DNA of 64,000 bases from Paenibacillus sediminis (GTDB taxonomy: Bacteria > Bacillota > Bacilli > Paenibacillales > Paenibacillaceae): positions 124,001-188,000 of the forward strand of contig NZ_JAGGKP010000004.1 in the NCBI RefSeq assembly GCF_017873765.1, given 5' to 3'. The notes beneath the pieces are model-generated. The model was given only the letters and a program-made list of their open reading frames with translations, was not told where the DNA came from and made no database searches. The position numbers were made by a program, and so were the translations under genes. This document shows positions 18,161-26,265 of this stretch, in pieces. Every line of letters starts with the position of its first letter. Position 1 is the first letter of the stretch.

Positions 18161-19060
18161 TCAGCCTGCCGCCTTATCTCGATACTGCGGTCTTCTAATT
18201 AATCCCTGTAATGTCAATGCATTCACCAACACAACACCACCCAGAACGAATAGCGCGCCTATACCGCTGATAAGACTGAGTTTTTCCTGTAAAAATAGTG
18301 CGCCGACGATAATCGCAATCACTGGAGCCACATATGTCCACGTTGTCGGAAATAGCGGGTTCGTCTTTTCGACCAGTCGATAATAAATGTTCGAGGCGAT
18401 AATCGATGCGATGACGACTAAATAGAATAAGCTTGCGGCACCCTGCCAGTTCATCTGAACTTTGGATGGATCTTCAAAGATTACCGAAAGTGCAAGGAGT
18501 ACGATGCTAGCGAACAACATTTGCAGCCCGTTCAGCATTTTGGAAGACATCCCGGAACCCATTAGACGCTTGGATATCATCAGGCCTATCGCGAAGAACA
18601 ATTCAGAAATCATGATGGATGCTTTGGGAACAATCCCGCTTAAGAAACCTCCGGCCGACTGAAAGTCTGTGAAAAAAATGAGATAAATGCCGAACACTCC
18701 AATCCCTGACCCAATCCACTGCCACTTGGTCATTTTCCCGATCAGCCCTATAAAGATAGGAGCCGTCGCAACCATAAGCGCCGCTGTCCCAGAATCGATC
18801 CGAGTTTCGGCCCAGAATAATGCAGCAAAAGGTACAGCGGTCATAAGCACACCCGCTAGAAACAGATAACCATACGTTTTCCAGCTTTTCGGGAGAGACT
18901 CTTTTTTGAGCATCAAATAACCAAGCAACAGTACACTCGCCGCAAAAAACCTAAAAAAAGCAAAAAATAAAGGGGGGAGCCCTGCCCCAATCCCGGTCTT
19001 AATCGCCAAAAAAGTCGTTCCGAATACTAAACAAATAAACAGATACTGTATTACAATCAT
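18161..19060 (-). CDS. EamA/DMT-family metabolite exporter
   Basis: 299 residues, ten hydrophobic helices in two EamA repeats (helix 1 QYLFICLVFGTTFLAIKTGI; second repeat from about residue 150; a last repeat motif PVIAIIVGALFLQEKLS). Members export amino acids or other small metabolites. GGGG lies before the ATG. It is between a DUF1348 gene and an NADP-binding dehydrogenase gene, all leftward. Substrate unknown. Confidence 0.87.
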   Translation of the reverse strand: MIVIQYLFICLVFGTTFLAIKTGIGAGLPPLFFAFFRFFAASVLLLGYLMLKKESLPKSWKTYGYLFLAGVLMTAVPFAALFWAETRIDSGTAALMVATAPIFIGLIGKMTKWQWIGSGIGVFGIYLIFFTDFQSAGGFLSGIVPKASIMISELFFAIGLMISKRLMGSGMSSKMLNGLQMLFASIVLLALSVIFEDPSKVQMNWQGAASLFYLVVIASIIASNIYYRLVEKTNPLFPTTWTYVAPVIAIIVGALFLQEKLSLISGIGALFVLGGVVLVNALTLQGLIRRPQYRDKAAG

Positions 19061-19128
19061 GGCCTAACCCCTTTCCACTCCCCATTCACGTTCTCCCCAT
19101 TCACCTAACTGTGCTTCGCCAGGTGCAT

Positions 19129-19542
19129 TTACAAGTATCTTCTCTCGGATTCTTCTATTGGGTAGTCGTTAGCACTCATATCTCTGCGCCGCATAAGCCC
19201 TTCTTCATCAAACTCCCAATGCTCGTTACCATGCGTTCTCATCCATTGACCGCTTCGAGCGTCGCGCCATTCATATTCGAACCTTACGGAGATGCGGTTG
19301 TCGGTATAACACCACAATTCTTTCATTAATTTGTAATCGAGTTCCTTCTCCCACTTCCGCTTCAGAAATTTCTGTATAGCCTCTCTTCCTTGAAAAAACT
19401 CATCTCGATTGCGCCAGACTGAATCAGGCGTATATGCTAACGACACTCTCTCCGGATCCTTCGTATTCCAAGCATCCTCTGCAGCCTTTACTTTTGCTAA
19501 TGCCGTTTCTTTGGTAAACGGTGGTTTAATCGCTGTACTCAT
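19129..19542 (-). CDS. DUF1348 / NTF2-like protein
   Basis: 137 residues matching the DUF1348 pattern: helical start [23 protein letters not shown], then [29 protein letters not shown] strand and a conserved [17 protein letters not shown]. The NTF2 cone fold has a pocket, but no reaction is established for this family. AGGAGG lies upstream of the ATG. It is first in the leftward operon facing the LysR gene. Confidence 0.82.
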   Translation of the reverse strand: MSTAIKPPFTKETALAKVKAAEDAWNTKDPERVSLAYTPDSVWRNRDEFFQGREAIQKFLKRKWEKELDYKLMKELWCYTDNRISVRFEYEWRDARSGQWMRTHGNEHWEFDEEGLMRRRDMSANDYPIEESERRYL

Positions 19543-19693
19543 ATGGAGTTCCTCCTATTGAAATATTTTCATAAAATATAAAGGATTTACTCTCTATATT
19601 CTGGTATGATCATATCATGAGTTTCGCTATCACAGTCATGAATACTTTGAATACTTGGTATTTATATTTTCGATACATAGGAGGTGTTTTACG

Positions 19694-20608
19694 TTGATCG
19701 ATCTGTTGGAAGGCAGATTTTTCAAGACATTTGTTACGGTCCTTGAGGAAAAAAGCTTCAGCCGTGCAGCAGATAAATTAGGATACGTGCAGTCCACAGT
19801 GACGACGCAAATTCAATTATTAGAGCAAACCTGTCAGCAAAAGCTATTCCACAGACTGCCTAGAGGCGTCAAGCCAACAGAAGCAGGACTTAAATTTGCC
19901 AAGTTTGCTTATCAATTTATTCAGCTTGGGGTGTCTTTAGAAGAAACGCTTAGTGAGTCGAATGAGCCGCAAGGATTAATTCAAATTCGGTTGCAGGAAT
20001 CTTTTTTCGTCACCCGTCTCGCAGATCCTCTGTTTCAATTTCTAACGAAATATCCGCGGATCAAAGTGCTGCCTGCAACGGGATTTCGGCAAGACATTCT
20101 TAGAAAAGTGCTGGATCACACCGCTGACTTCGGCATTGTCCCTCAGGACCCCGAACGAAACGAAATTAACTACTATCCTCTTGTGGAGGAATCATTAGTC
20201 TTTATCGCTTCAGAAGCAATGGCTGAACGTGTGAATACCCGTGGTATGGAGGTACTGAATAATGAAACGATCATCAGCTTTGGTCCAACTTGCTTCTACA
20301 ACTCGCATGCCAACAAAATATTGAACCAGAACGGCATACAAGTGCCGCGGACGATTGAATTGCCGAGCCTTGAAATGATCAAGAAGAGTCTGCAATGCGG
20401 GTTAGGCTATGCCTTAATTCCACAATCGATGGTGGCTAAGGAAATTGAAAGCGGGGAATTACAAGTGCTGTCGTTCAGCAGCCCGCTTCGAATGACTCAC
20501 GGACTCATCGTTCATAAGGATCGGGAGCTGAATTTTGCATCGAAATTGTTTATAGATTATATTCTGAATTATTTTCAGAAGGCAGAACTTAGAGCAGTTC
20601 ATGTGTGA
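19694..20608 (+). CDS. LysR-family regulator
   Basis: About 304 residues: an N-terminal winged helix (FKTFVTVLEEKSFSRAADKLG, YVQSTVTTQIQLLEQ) and a C-terminal periplasmic-binding-like effector domain. TTG 19694 is chosen because AGGAGGTG lies upstream at normal spacing; upstream codons add a sequence unlike the family. It is divergent from the DUF1348/EamA/dehydrogenase operon, the usual arrangement for a LysR target, so it probably controls that operon. Confidence 0.87.
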   Translation: MIDLLEGRFFKTFVTVLEEKSFSRAADKLGYVQSTVTTQIQLLEQTCQQKLFHRLPRGVKPTEAGLKFAKFAYQFIQLGVSLEETLSESNEPQGLIQIRLQESFFVTRLADPLFQFLTKYPRIKVLPATGFRQDILRKVLDHTADFGIVPQDPERNEINYYPLVEESLVFIASEAMAERVNTRGMEVLNNETIISFGPTCFYNSHANKILNQNGIQVPRTIELPSLEMIKKSLQCGLGYALIPQSMVAKEIESGELQVLSFSSPLRMTHGLIVHKDRELNFASKLFIDYILNYFQKAELRAVHV

Positions 20609-20616
20609 GAAAAGCG

Positions 20617-20666
20617 AAAGACTGGATATCATCTGCTTTGAGGGGATGAGTATCCAGTCTTTTTTA
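20617..20666. terminator. Bidirectional terminator between LysR and thioesterase genes
   Basis: AAAGACTGGATA pairs with TATCCAGTCTTT, flanked by T-rich tracts on both strands; the two genes converge here. Confidence 0.8.
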
Positions 20667-20687
20667 CACGTTTAAGGATACGTTATT

Positions 20688-21095
20688 CTATTTAACATCA
20701 ACAATGGCCACGGTACACCGTGATACGCATAGAAGCTTCTCTTCCTCATCGACGATGCGAATATCCCATACCATAGTTGTTTTTCCCTCATGCAGTGTTG
20801 TTGCAGTAGCCTTAACGATTCCGTCTCGCTTTGAGCGGATATGATTGGCGTTAATTTCTAGCCCGACGGCTGTTTTACCCAGATGCGCCACTTTACTGAA
20901 CGCACCGATACTCGCCGCGGTTTCCGCTAATGCCACAGAAGCACCTCCATGCAAAAGCCCCATAGGTTGCCTCGTCTTCGGACCTACCGGCATCGTTAAT
21001 ACAACCTTTTCACTCGATACTTCCACGATCTCAATATCAAGCGCTTCTACCAATGTTCCGGCCGTTTGCGCTTCCCAGTTCATCTTATTTGTCAT
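20688..21095 (-). CDS. Hotdog-fold (PaaI/YdiI-type) thioesterase
   Basis: About 135 residues with the PaaI signature MGLLHGGASVALAETAASIGA, whose helix holds the catalytic acidic residue, and GLEINANHIRS. Such enzymes cleave aryl- or acyl-CoA thioesters in the cytoplasm. ATG 21095 is preferred because AGGAAGGG lies 7 bases before it; ATG 21116 is in frame but without a site. It stands alone. Confidence 0.85.
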   Translation of the reverse strand: MTNKMNWEAQTAGTLVEALDIEIVEVSSEKVVLTMPVGPKTRQPMGLLHGGASVALAETAASIGAFSKVAHLGKTAVGLEINANHIRSKRDGIVKATATTLHEGKTTMVWDIRIVDEEEKLLCVSRCTVAIVDVK

Positions 21096-21237
21096 GATCG
21101 AACCCTTCCTTCTCATATCAGGATTTTAAAATAATGAGCTTCAGGCAAACAAAAACTTTTTATATTTTTTACAACTGGGTAATGTATGTTCTGTATTGAT
21201 TAATATTCGTGGGAGAGGGTGAAAATCCCTTTAAGTA

Positions 21238-22154
21238 TTACAACCCGTTCGCCCAATAAATTAGGACAGGGAGGTAAAAAAAGCTAGCCACCGTTGTGAT
21301 AGCGACAGCTAAAACCACAAGCTCTTTGTCACCGCCATACTTCTCCATGAGTATCACGGAGTTGATTGCAGAAGGCATAGAAGATTGTACGAACAACACC
21401 GAAGCCTCAAGACCATGCAGTCCTAGCAGACTAATTGTCAGCCAGGACAGAAGAGGCACACCCACAATTCGCATGGTAACAGCAATCCACAACTCGCGGC
21501 GCATGCTGCTTCGCCAGTTCGTCTTTCCCAGCTGCATTCCCAGCATGAGCAGCACGATACCAGCATAGGCACCGCCAATCAGCTCTAGACCATTATGTAA
21601 GCCAGTTGGCAGCGGAATTTGAAAGAAATATAGAATCAGTCCAAGAGTTGCAGCATAAATCAGTGGATTGCGGGCCAGCTTGACAGCGGCTTGTATCGGA
21701 CTGAAAGAGCTACGGGAAGCGATATACAATCCAAGAGTATTCACTAGCACGATGTGCAGGATGACATTCGTCACGCCTATGGTAAAGCCCTGAATCCCAA
21801 ACGCAAGCAGTAATAAGGGCAATCCATAATTGTTGGAGTTGGCAAATATCGTTGTCAGCTCCATAGCGCGAAGAGAAGGGGTACTAAATCGGAACAGCTT
21901 ACCTACACCAACAGATGCCGCCCAGCAGAGAGCCGTCTGAATGATAGTGAAGAGAGCAATGTGACCAAAGGTTGAGTTATTAAGCTCACTTCCTGAAACA
22001 GCACTAATGATCAGGCAGGGGGAGAGCACGAACAAGCTCAAATCGGCAAGTGTTTGAGTATCTGGCGATTTGAACTTCTGGTACAAAAACCCAAGATACA
22101 CGCTAGAAGAATAGGTAGACTCACATTTCCAAACAGGGACACATAAGCAATCAC
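21238..22154 (-). pseudogene. AEC-family permease gene with a frameshift
   Basis: The main frame encodes an auxin-efflux-carrier (AEC) permease: KFKSPDTQTLADLSLFVLSPCLI, the family motif NSNNYGLPLLLLAFG, and C-terminal VQSSMPSAINSVIL. Its natural N-terminus is in another frame: GTG 22154, seven bases after GAAGGAG, gives VIAYVSLFGNVSLPILLACILGF, a proper first helix. The frames meet at a run of five T residues (22085-22089) where six would restore the gene. Either the copy is inactive or one homopolymer base is missing from the sequence. AEC proteins carry organic acids such as malate or malonate. The gene follows hprK by about 50 bases. Confidence 0.8.
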
Positions 22155-22205
22155 GGGAGTACTCCTTCCGAATAACCGAGTTGTTCTCAGTGCCCGCTTC
22201 ATCAC

Positions 22206-23120
22206 TCATTCCACACATTGTTCACATCGCTTCAAAAAATCATCAACTGCACTATACCCCTGCTCACGAAGGTACCAGTTGTTGGCGACCGCTTCGATTA
22301 ATCCCGCCACATCTCTTCCCGGTTGAAGCTGGATTTGAATATGTGGTATTTGAATATCCATATACTCGGTAAATTTCGGTTCGAGCTCCAGCTCGTTATG
22401 CGGGATTCGATCTTCCCATTTGATGAGTTCAATATCAAGAACGATATTCGTTTCATCTTGAAAAGCCTTGCGCCCGTACAGCCTCGACACATTGATTAAC
22501 CCAATGCTTCGAAGAGCAAGGAGTTCCTTCGTTTTTCCATCATGTGTTCCAACGATGGCTTCTGGACTTATCTTCTTTAACACAACCAGGTCATCAGCGA
22601 CTAAACGGTGTCCTCTCCCAATTAGGGTGTGAGCCGTCTCGCTTTTGCCGATCCCAGACTTTCCGCGAAGCAGAATACCAACACCAAATACGTTGACACA
22701 AACACCATGAATGATTATTTCCGGTGCCAGCTCCTTAGCTAGATAGTTGTCGATCAGCTCCATAAATTTTGCTGTTGTTTCCTTTGTGCGTAAAAGAGGA
22801 ATTCCCTCTTGCTCACAATACTTCATTAAATATTTGAGCCCTTCCTGATTGCGGGTAACGACAAAACAAGGCGGGTGATATTTCACGATGTTGCCGATTC
22901 GGTCATTGCGCTCTGTCTCACTTAGCGTATGTAGATAGTTGATCTCTTTCTGCCCTAAAATCTGTACATGAGCATGCGAAAAAAAATCAAAATATCCCGC
23001 AAATTCGAGTCCCGGTCGATTGACCCTAGGTTTAGTTACCGCTTGATTCAACTGCCCGCTTCCCGCAAGGACCTCTAACGAAAAACGATCTACTATATTT
23101 TTAATTGTCACGGACTTCAT
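22206..23120 (-). CDS. hprK: HPr kinase/phosphorylase
   Basis: 304 residues: an N-terminal MurF-like domain, then the P-loop GKSGIGKSE, the Asp pair of LVADDLVV and the C-terminal motif with LQPGRDVAGLIEAVANNWYL. HprK phosphorylates HPr on Ser46 so that it acts with CcpA at cre sites, and reverses this. GGAGGG lies 9-10 bases before ATG 23120. It is unusual that it is not next to lgt and that its upstream region carries FNR-type boxes, so it may be a second, specialised copy. It pairs with the AEC permease gene downstream. Confidence 0.9.
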   Translation of the reverse strand: MKSVTIKNIVDRFSLEVLAGSGQLNQAVTKPRVNRPGLEFAGYFDFFSHAHVQILGQKEINYLHTLSETERNDRIGNIVKYHPPCFVVTRNQEGLKYLMKYCEQEGIPLLRTKETTAKFMELIDNYLAKELAPEIIIHGVCVNVFGVGILLRGKSGIGKSETAHTLIGRGHRLVADDLVVLKKISPEAIVGTHDGKTKELLALRSIGLINVSRLYGRKAFQDETNIVLDIELIKWEDRIPHNELELEPKFTEYMDIQIPHIQIQLQPGRDVAGLIEAVANNWYLREQGYSAVDDFLKRCEQCVE

Positions 23121-23205
23121 TTTTCGCGTCCCTCCTAAATTTCTTAGGCTCTTCTGTAACCCCGATTTTTTGATTTCAAAGTACCACAAGCAAATTTTTC
23201 ATATC

Positions 23206-23221
23206 TGTGATTTTTATCACA
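23206..23221. promoter_or_regulatory. FNR/CRP box near hprK
   Basis: TGTGATTTTTATCACA is a perfect TGTGA-N6-TCACA site, the consensus for Bacillus Fnr. It lies 85 bases upstream of the hprK start in the hprK-fnr intergenic region. Confidence 0.75.
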
Positions 23222-23325
23222 AGCTAAATAGTTACCCACTTCCATGTCTCTGATTACAGGTTTCATCCTGTAATTGTTACTAATTTGTTACGTCCTTAAG
23301 AAATGACTCTCACTCGGACGCATAG

Positions 23326-23341
23326 TGTGATATTTGTCACA
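23326..23341. promoter_or_regulatory. FNR/CRP box near fnr
   Basis: TGTGATATTTGTCACA is a second perfect TGTGA-N6-TCACA site, about 60 bases upstream of the fnr ATG, suggesting autoregulation. The two boxes are centred 120 bases apart. Confidence 0.78.
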
Positions 23342-23401
23342 CTTCATTGTTGCCGGCTTTGCTATATTTGTCGTAACGATTTACAGTAGGGGGAATGAAC
23401 G

Positions 23402-24109
23402 ATGGAAGCGAAGCAGGATTCCGTACAAAACACACTTTGTTTTTCACCGGAAAACTTTGCGAAAATTAAAAATATTATGTACGACTTCCGCGTTTCTAAG
23501 GGATCACACCTGTTTTGGGAAGGAGATACAGCAGATAAACTGTATTACATTAAAGATGGAAAAGTAAGAATTACAAAATCCAATATCGAAGGCAAGCAAT
23601 TTATTTTGTATATGTTTAAAACAGGAGATTTCCTCGGGCAAATTGATCCCTATCAGGATTCGAAGCAAAGTTTCAACGCCGAGGCGGTAGAGGATTGTGT
23701 CATAGGGACCGTGCAAAAAACGGATCTAGAAGTGCTCTTGTGGCAGCACGGAGATTTGGCGATCGAATTCGTACGATGGATGGGTCTCACGCACCGGCTG
23801 ACACAAACAAAGTTCCGGGATTTGATGCTCTACGGCAAACCAGGCGCATTATGCTCCACACTGATTCGCTTGGCTAATACGTACGGAGTCGAACAAGGAG
23901 AGCACATTCTCATTCAAGAGAGACTGACGAATACAGATTTAGCAGACCATATCGGAGCAGCCCGTGAAAGCGTAAACCGAATGCTGCACGAATTGAAAGA
24001 GCAGGACGTACTTGCGATTGAGAACGGACATATCCTTATTAAGAAGATGGACTATCTCAAAAATGTATGCAACTGCGAGCTCTGCCCGAAAGAAATTTGC
24101 AGAATATAA
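23402..24109 (+). CDS. fnr: Fnr-type oxygen-responsive regulator (copy 1)
   Basis: 235 residues: cyclic-nucleotide-like domain about 20-130 (GSHLFWEGDTADKLYYIKDG), long dimer helix, Crp winged helix with recognition helix GAARESVNRMLHEL, and the C-terminal cluster CNCELCPKEIC. The spacing C-x2-C-x4-C is that of Bacillus Fnr, which ligates a 4Fe-4S cluster with three Cys and an Asp and activates anaerobic genes. ATG 23402 follows GGGGGAATGAACG. The perfect FNR box upstream suggests feedback control. A second copy faces it 0.9 kb away. Confidence 0.88.
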   Translation: MEAKQDSVQNTLCFSPENFAKIKNIMYDFRVSKGSHLFWEGDTADKLYYIKDGKVRITKSNIEGKQFILYMFKTGDFLGQIDPYQDSKQSFNAEAVEDCVIGTVQKTDLEVLLWQHGDLAIEFVRWMGLTHRLTQTKFRDLMLYGKPGALCSTLIRLANTYGVEQGEHILIQERLTNTDLADHIGAARESVNRMLHELKEQDVLAIENGHILIKKMDYLKNVCNCELCPKEICRI

Positions 24110-24136
24110 ATAAACGGACACTCTACATTCAATATA

Positions 24137-24173
24137 AAAAACCGACCTGCGAACTTTCTGCAAGTCGGTTTTC
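24137..24173 (+). terminator. Terminator between fnr copy 1 and mobA
   Basis: AAAACCGACCTGC pairs with CTGCAAGTCGGTTTT around a short loop, with T-rich tail; the two genes converge here. Confidence 0.8.
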
Positions 24174-24219
24174 TTTGTTCCGTTAAATATGAGCTGACAT
24201 ATGTTTTTATAACTTTTTT

Positions 24220-24828
24220 TCACCCACGCTCAGACAACATTTTCTCTACTTCTAGGTAACTTCCTAGGTCGTTAATTTTTCTAGTAAATGCTGAGGAAAT
24301 ACCGTTTTCTAAAAAAACGGTTTCCGTCACCGTATACACATTCAGCAGTTCCTTCAAATGCTTTAGTTCCGTTATGCCTTGATCTAGTAAAACATTCACA
24401 GCGCTTAAACATGATTTAAGATAAATGCCGTGAAGCATTTCATGACGACCCCCGATAAATGGAATAATAGCATCCCATCTGTATAATCTGCCCAAGCTCA
24501 GCATTAATTTAACAGCAGATGCACAAATAAACGGCATTCCGCAATCGACTACCCACAAGCTGTTTGAAGTACACAAAGATAACGCCGCGTGCATTCCGCC
24601 TAGTGGACCTCTGCCTTGTACAAAATCCGTTATAATTCGGACGTCTCTTCCGACAATGGACAAAAATGCCTTCGGCTCATCCGTGACAATGATCACTTCG
24701 GTGCATACCGATTTCAATACCCGAAGCTGCCGTTCAATGATCTTTTCACTTCCGATCGTCAACAGCGATTTGTGGATTCCATTCATCTGCGCACCTCTGC
24801 CGCCAGCCAAAATAACTCCGGTTAACAT
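24220..24828 (-). CDS. mobA: MobA-like molybdenum cofactor guanylyltransferase
   Basis: 202 residues of a nucleotidyltransferase: LAGGRGAQMNGIHKSLL carries the GTP-binding loop and conserved Lys, and DFVQGRGPLGGMHAAL the second family motif; VVDCGMPFI replaces the usual CDMPF. MobA joins GMP to molybdopterin for enzymes such as nitrate reductase. Its place between two fnr genes and the degenerate FNR box upstream fit anaerobic use. The unusual Cys-Gly in the metal-binding motif and His before Lys mean activity is probable, not certain. Confidence 0.78.
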   Translation of the reverse strand: MLTGVILAGGRGAQMNGIHKSLLTIGSEKIIERQLRVLKSVCTEVIIVTDEPKAFLSIVGRDVRIITDFVQGRGPLGGMHAALSLCTSNSLWVVDCGMPFICASAVKLMLSLGRLYRWDAIIPFIGGRHEMLHGIYLKSCLSAVNVLLDQGITELKHLKELLNVYTVTETVFLENGISSAFTRKINDLGSYLEVEKMLSERG

Positions 24829-24904
24829 GTATCCCCTCTCCTTCTATACGATCTTGCTTGTTGTTCTGTTTAAGTCCAGTTTAACTTCGCAAAGCTTGGC
24901 GTTC

Positions 24905-24920
24905 TGTAGTAAATGTCACA
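24905..24920. promoter_or_regulatory. Degenerate FNR box upstream of mobA
   Basis: TGTAG-TAAATG-TCACA keeps one perfect half-site and 3 of 5 bases of the other at the right spacing, 77 bases upstream of mobA. Confidence 0.4.
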
Positions 24921-24950
24921 CCGAACGGTTAGTGAGCCGCATAAACGATA

Positions 24951-24990
24951 AAAAAACCCGCAAGTGGATTTCAGCATCCGTATGCGGGGC
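24951..24990 (-). terminator. Terminator after fnr copy 2
   Basis: On the minus strand CCCGCA pairs with TGCGGG around an inner GGATGC/..ATCC stem, then seven T residues. Confidence 0.75.
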
Positions 24991-25007
24991 TATTGGACTC
25001 TTTTATA

Positions 25008-25730
25008 TTAAATACGGCAAATTTCTTTAGGGCATGATGGGAACTTAGGGCAATTGCAAATGCAGCGTAAATCCTCCAACCGCCGGATGACGATTTTGCC
25101 TTGTACGGTATCAAGCGTTCCGCTTGTTTTTAAGTCGTTCAACATTCGATTGACACTCTCCCGAGTTGCGCCGATTAGGTCGGCGAAATCCGTATTCGTC
25201 AGTTTGATGTCTAGACGTATGCCGTCTTCACATTGAACACCATACGTGTTGGACATACGAATCAAAGTGGATGCGAGCGCACCTGGTTTGCCGTACAGCA
25301 TCAAATCTCTAAATTTCGATTGCGTCGTTCGGTGCATTAAACCGAGCCATTTGGTAAATTCCAGAGCAAGATCACCATGTTGATAGAGTAACACTTCGAG
25401 ATCCTTCTCTTGAATGATGCCGATCTCTGCATTTTCAATGACTTCAGCACTATACGTAAAATGTAAAGGACCCCATCCTCCATATTCCCCGATCAGATCT
25501 CCTTGGCGGCAAATCGACAGAATGAAATCCCTTCCTTCGTCAGTCGATTTTTTCAATTTTACTCTGCCCGAACGAATATAATACAACTTTCCCGCCTCGT
25601 CACCTTCCCAAAACAAGTTAGACCCAGCGGAAACATGTCTATAATACATGATAGACTGCAATTTATTGAAATTTCCTTCGGTGAAGAACGTGTTAACTTC
25701 GCTATCCATTCTTCTTGCATCAATATCCAT
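25008..25730 (-). CDS. fnr: Fnr-type oxygen-responsive regulator (copy 2)
   Basis: 240 residues, colinear with copy 1: GSNLFWEGDEAGKLYYIRSG sensor strand, GATRESVNRMLNDL recognition helix and the C-terminal cysteines CNCPKFPSCPKEICRI. Here an extra Cys-containing insert changes the spacing (C-x-C-x5-C-x4-C), so cluster binding may differ from copy 1. ATG 25730 follows GGGGAGG by 7 bases; in-frame ATG 25787 lacks a site. No FNR box was seen upstream. The nearly identical recognition helices suggest both bind the same sites. Confidence 0.86.
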   Translation of the reverse strand: MDIDARRMDSEVNTFFTEGNFNKLQSIMYYRHVSAGSNLFWEGDEAGKLYYIRSGRVKLKKSTDEGRDFILSICRQGDLIGEYGGWGPLHFTYSAEVIENAEIGIIQEKDLEVLLYQHGDLALEFTKWLGLMHRTTQSKFRDLMLYGKPGALASTLIRMSNTYGVQCEDGIRLDIKLTNTDFADLIGATRESVNRMLNDLKTSGTLDTVQGKIVIRRLEDLRCICNCPKFPSCPKEICRI

Positions 25731-25783
25731 CTTGATGCCTCCCCTTAAACGGCTTATATCGTAATCATAAAGCTTTCGCCGTT

Positions 25784-26160
25784 TCACGGGAAGTTACAAA
25801 TTATTGTCGGCCCTTTAGCCATGATGGTCTGATACATCGACATGCCCATCTGCATTTGATCTCCCGGTACGTGAACCTTGAACCGTTTCCATCGGAAGTT
25901 TAGGCCGCCAACGGTCCGCAAAGGCGCTACCCTATAGATTGGAATAAAGTTATCATACATAGGAGCAAGCAGTTCCAACCCGCAAAGATTTGCTGTTGTT
26001 CCGCAAAGTTTTGCGCATTCCGCGCAGAATCCGATTCAAACCTTAATGAGGTAGCCCGCTCGTGCTTAGAAAACTCTAATGCCACTACATGTTCTAATCC
26101 ATACTCTTCATATCGAAGTCGATAAAATTCATGCCAGGTGGTATCAAACCCTTTAAGTAA
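25784..26160 (-). pseudogene. Unidentified frameshifted gene remnant
   Basis: One minus-strand frame reads GFDTTWHEFYRLRYEEYGLEHV and continues to AQNFAEQQQIFAGW (about 26160-25970); it then seems to pass into another frame reading LLAPMYDNFIPIYRVAPLRTVGG and on to TIICNF (25784). Codon use and the join look like a real gene with a frameshift, but I do not recognise the family and see no start. Confidence 0.35.
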
Positions 26161-26194
26161 TAGATACCATCGTCATAACTTATAAGAATGCTGC

Positions 26195-26232
26195 AAAAAA
26201 AGGGTAATCTGGCATAAAGCCGGATTACCCTA
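26195..26232 (-). terminator. Terminator after the aldehyde dehydrogenase gene
   Basis: GGGTAATCCGG pairs with CCAGATTACCC on the minus strand, followed by a T run of seven. Confidence 0.85.
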
Positions 26233-26265
26233 ATTAATAATAAAAAGTTTATAAGATCGGATCCG

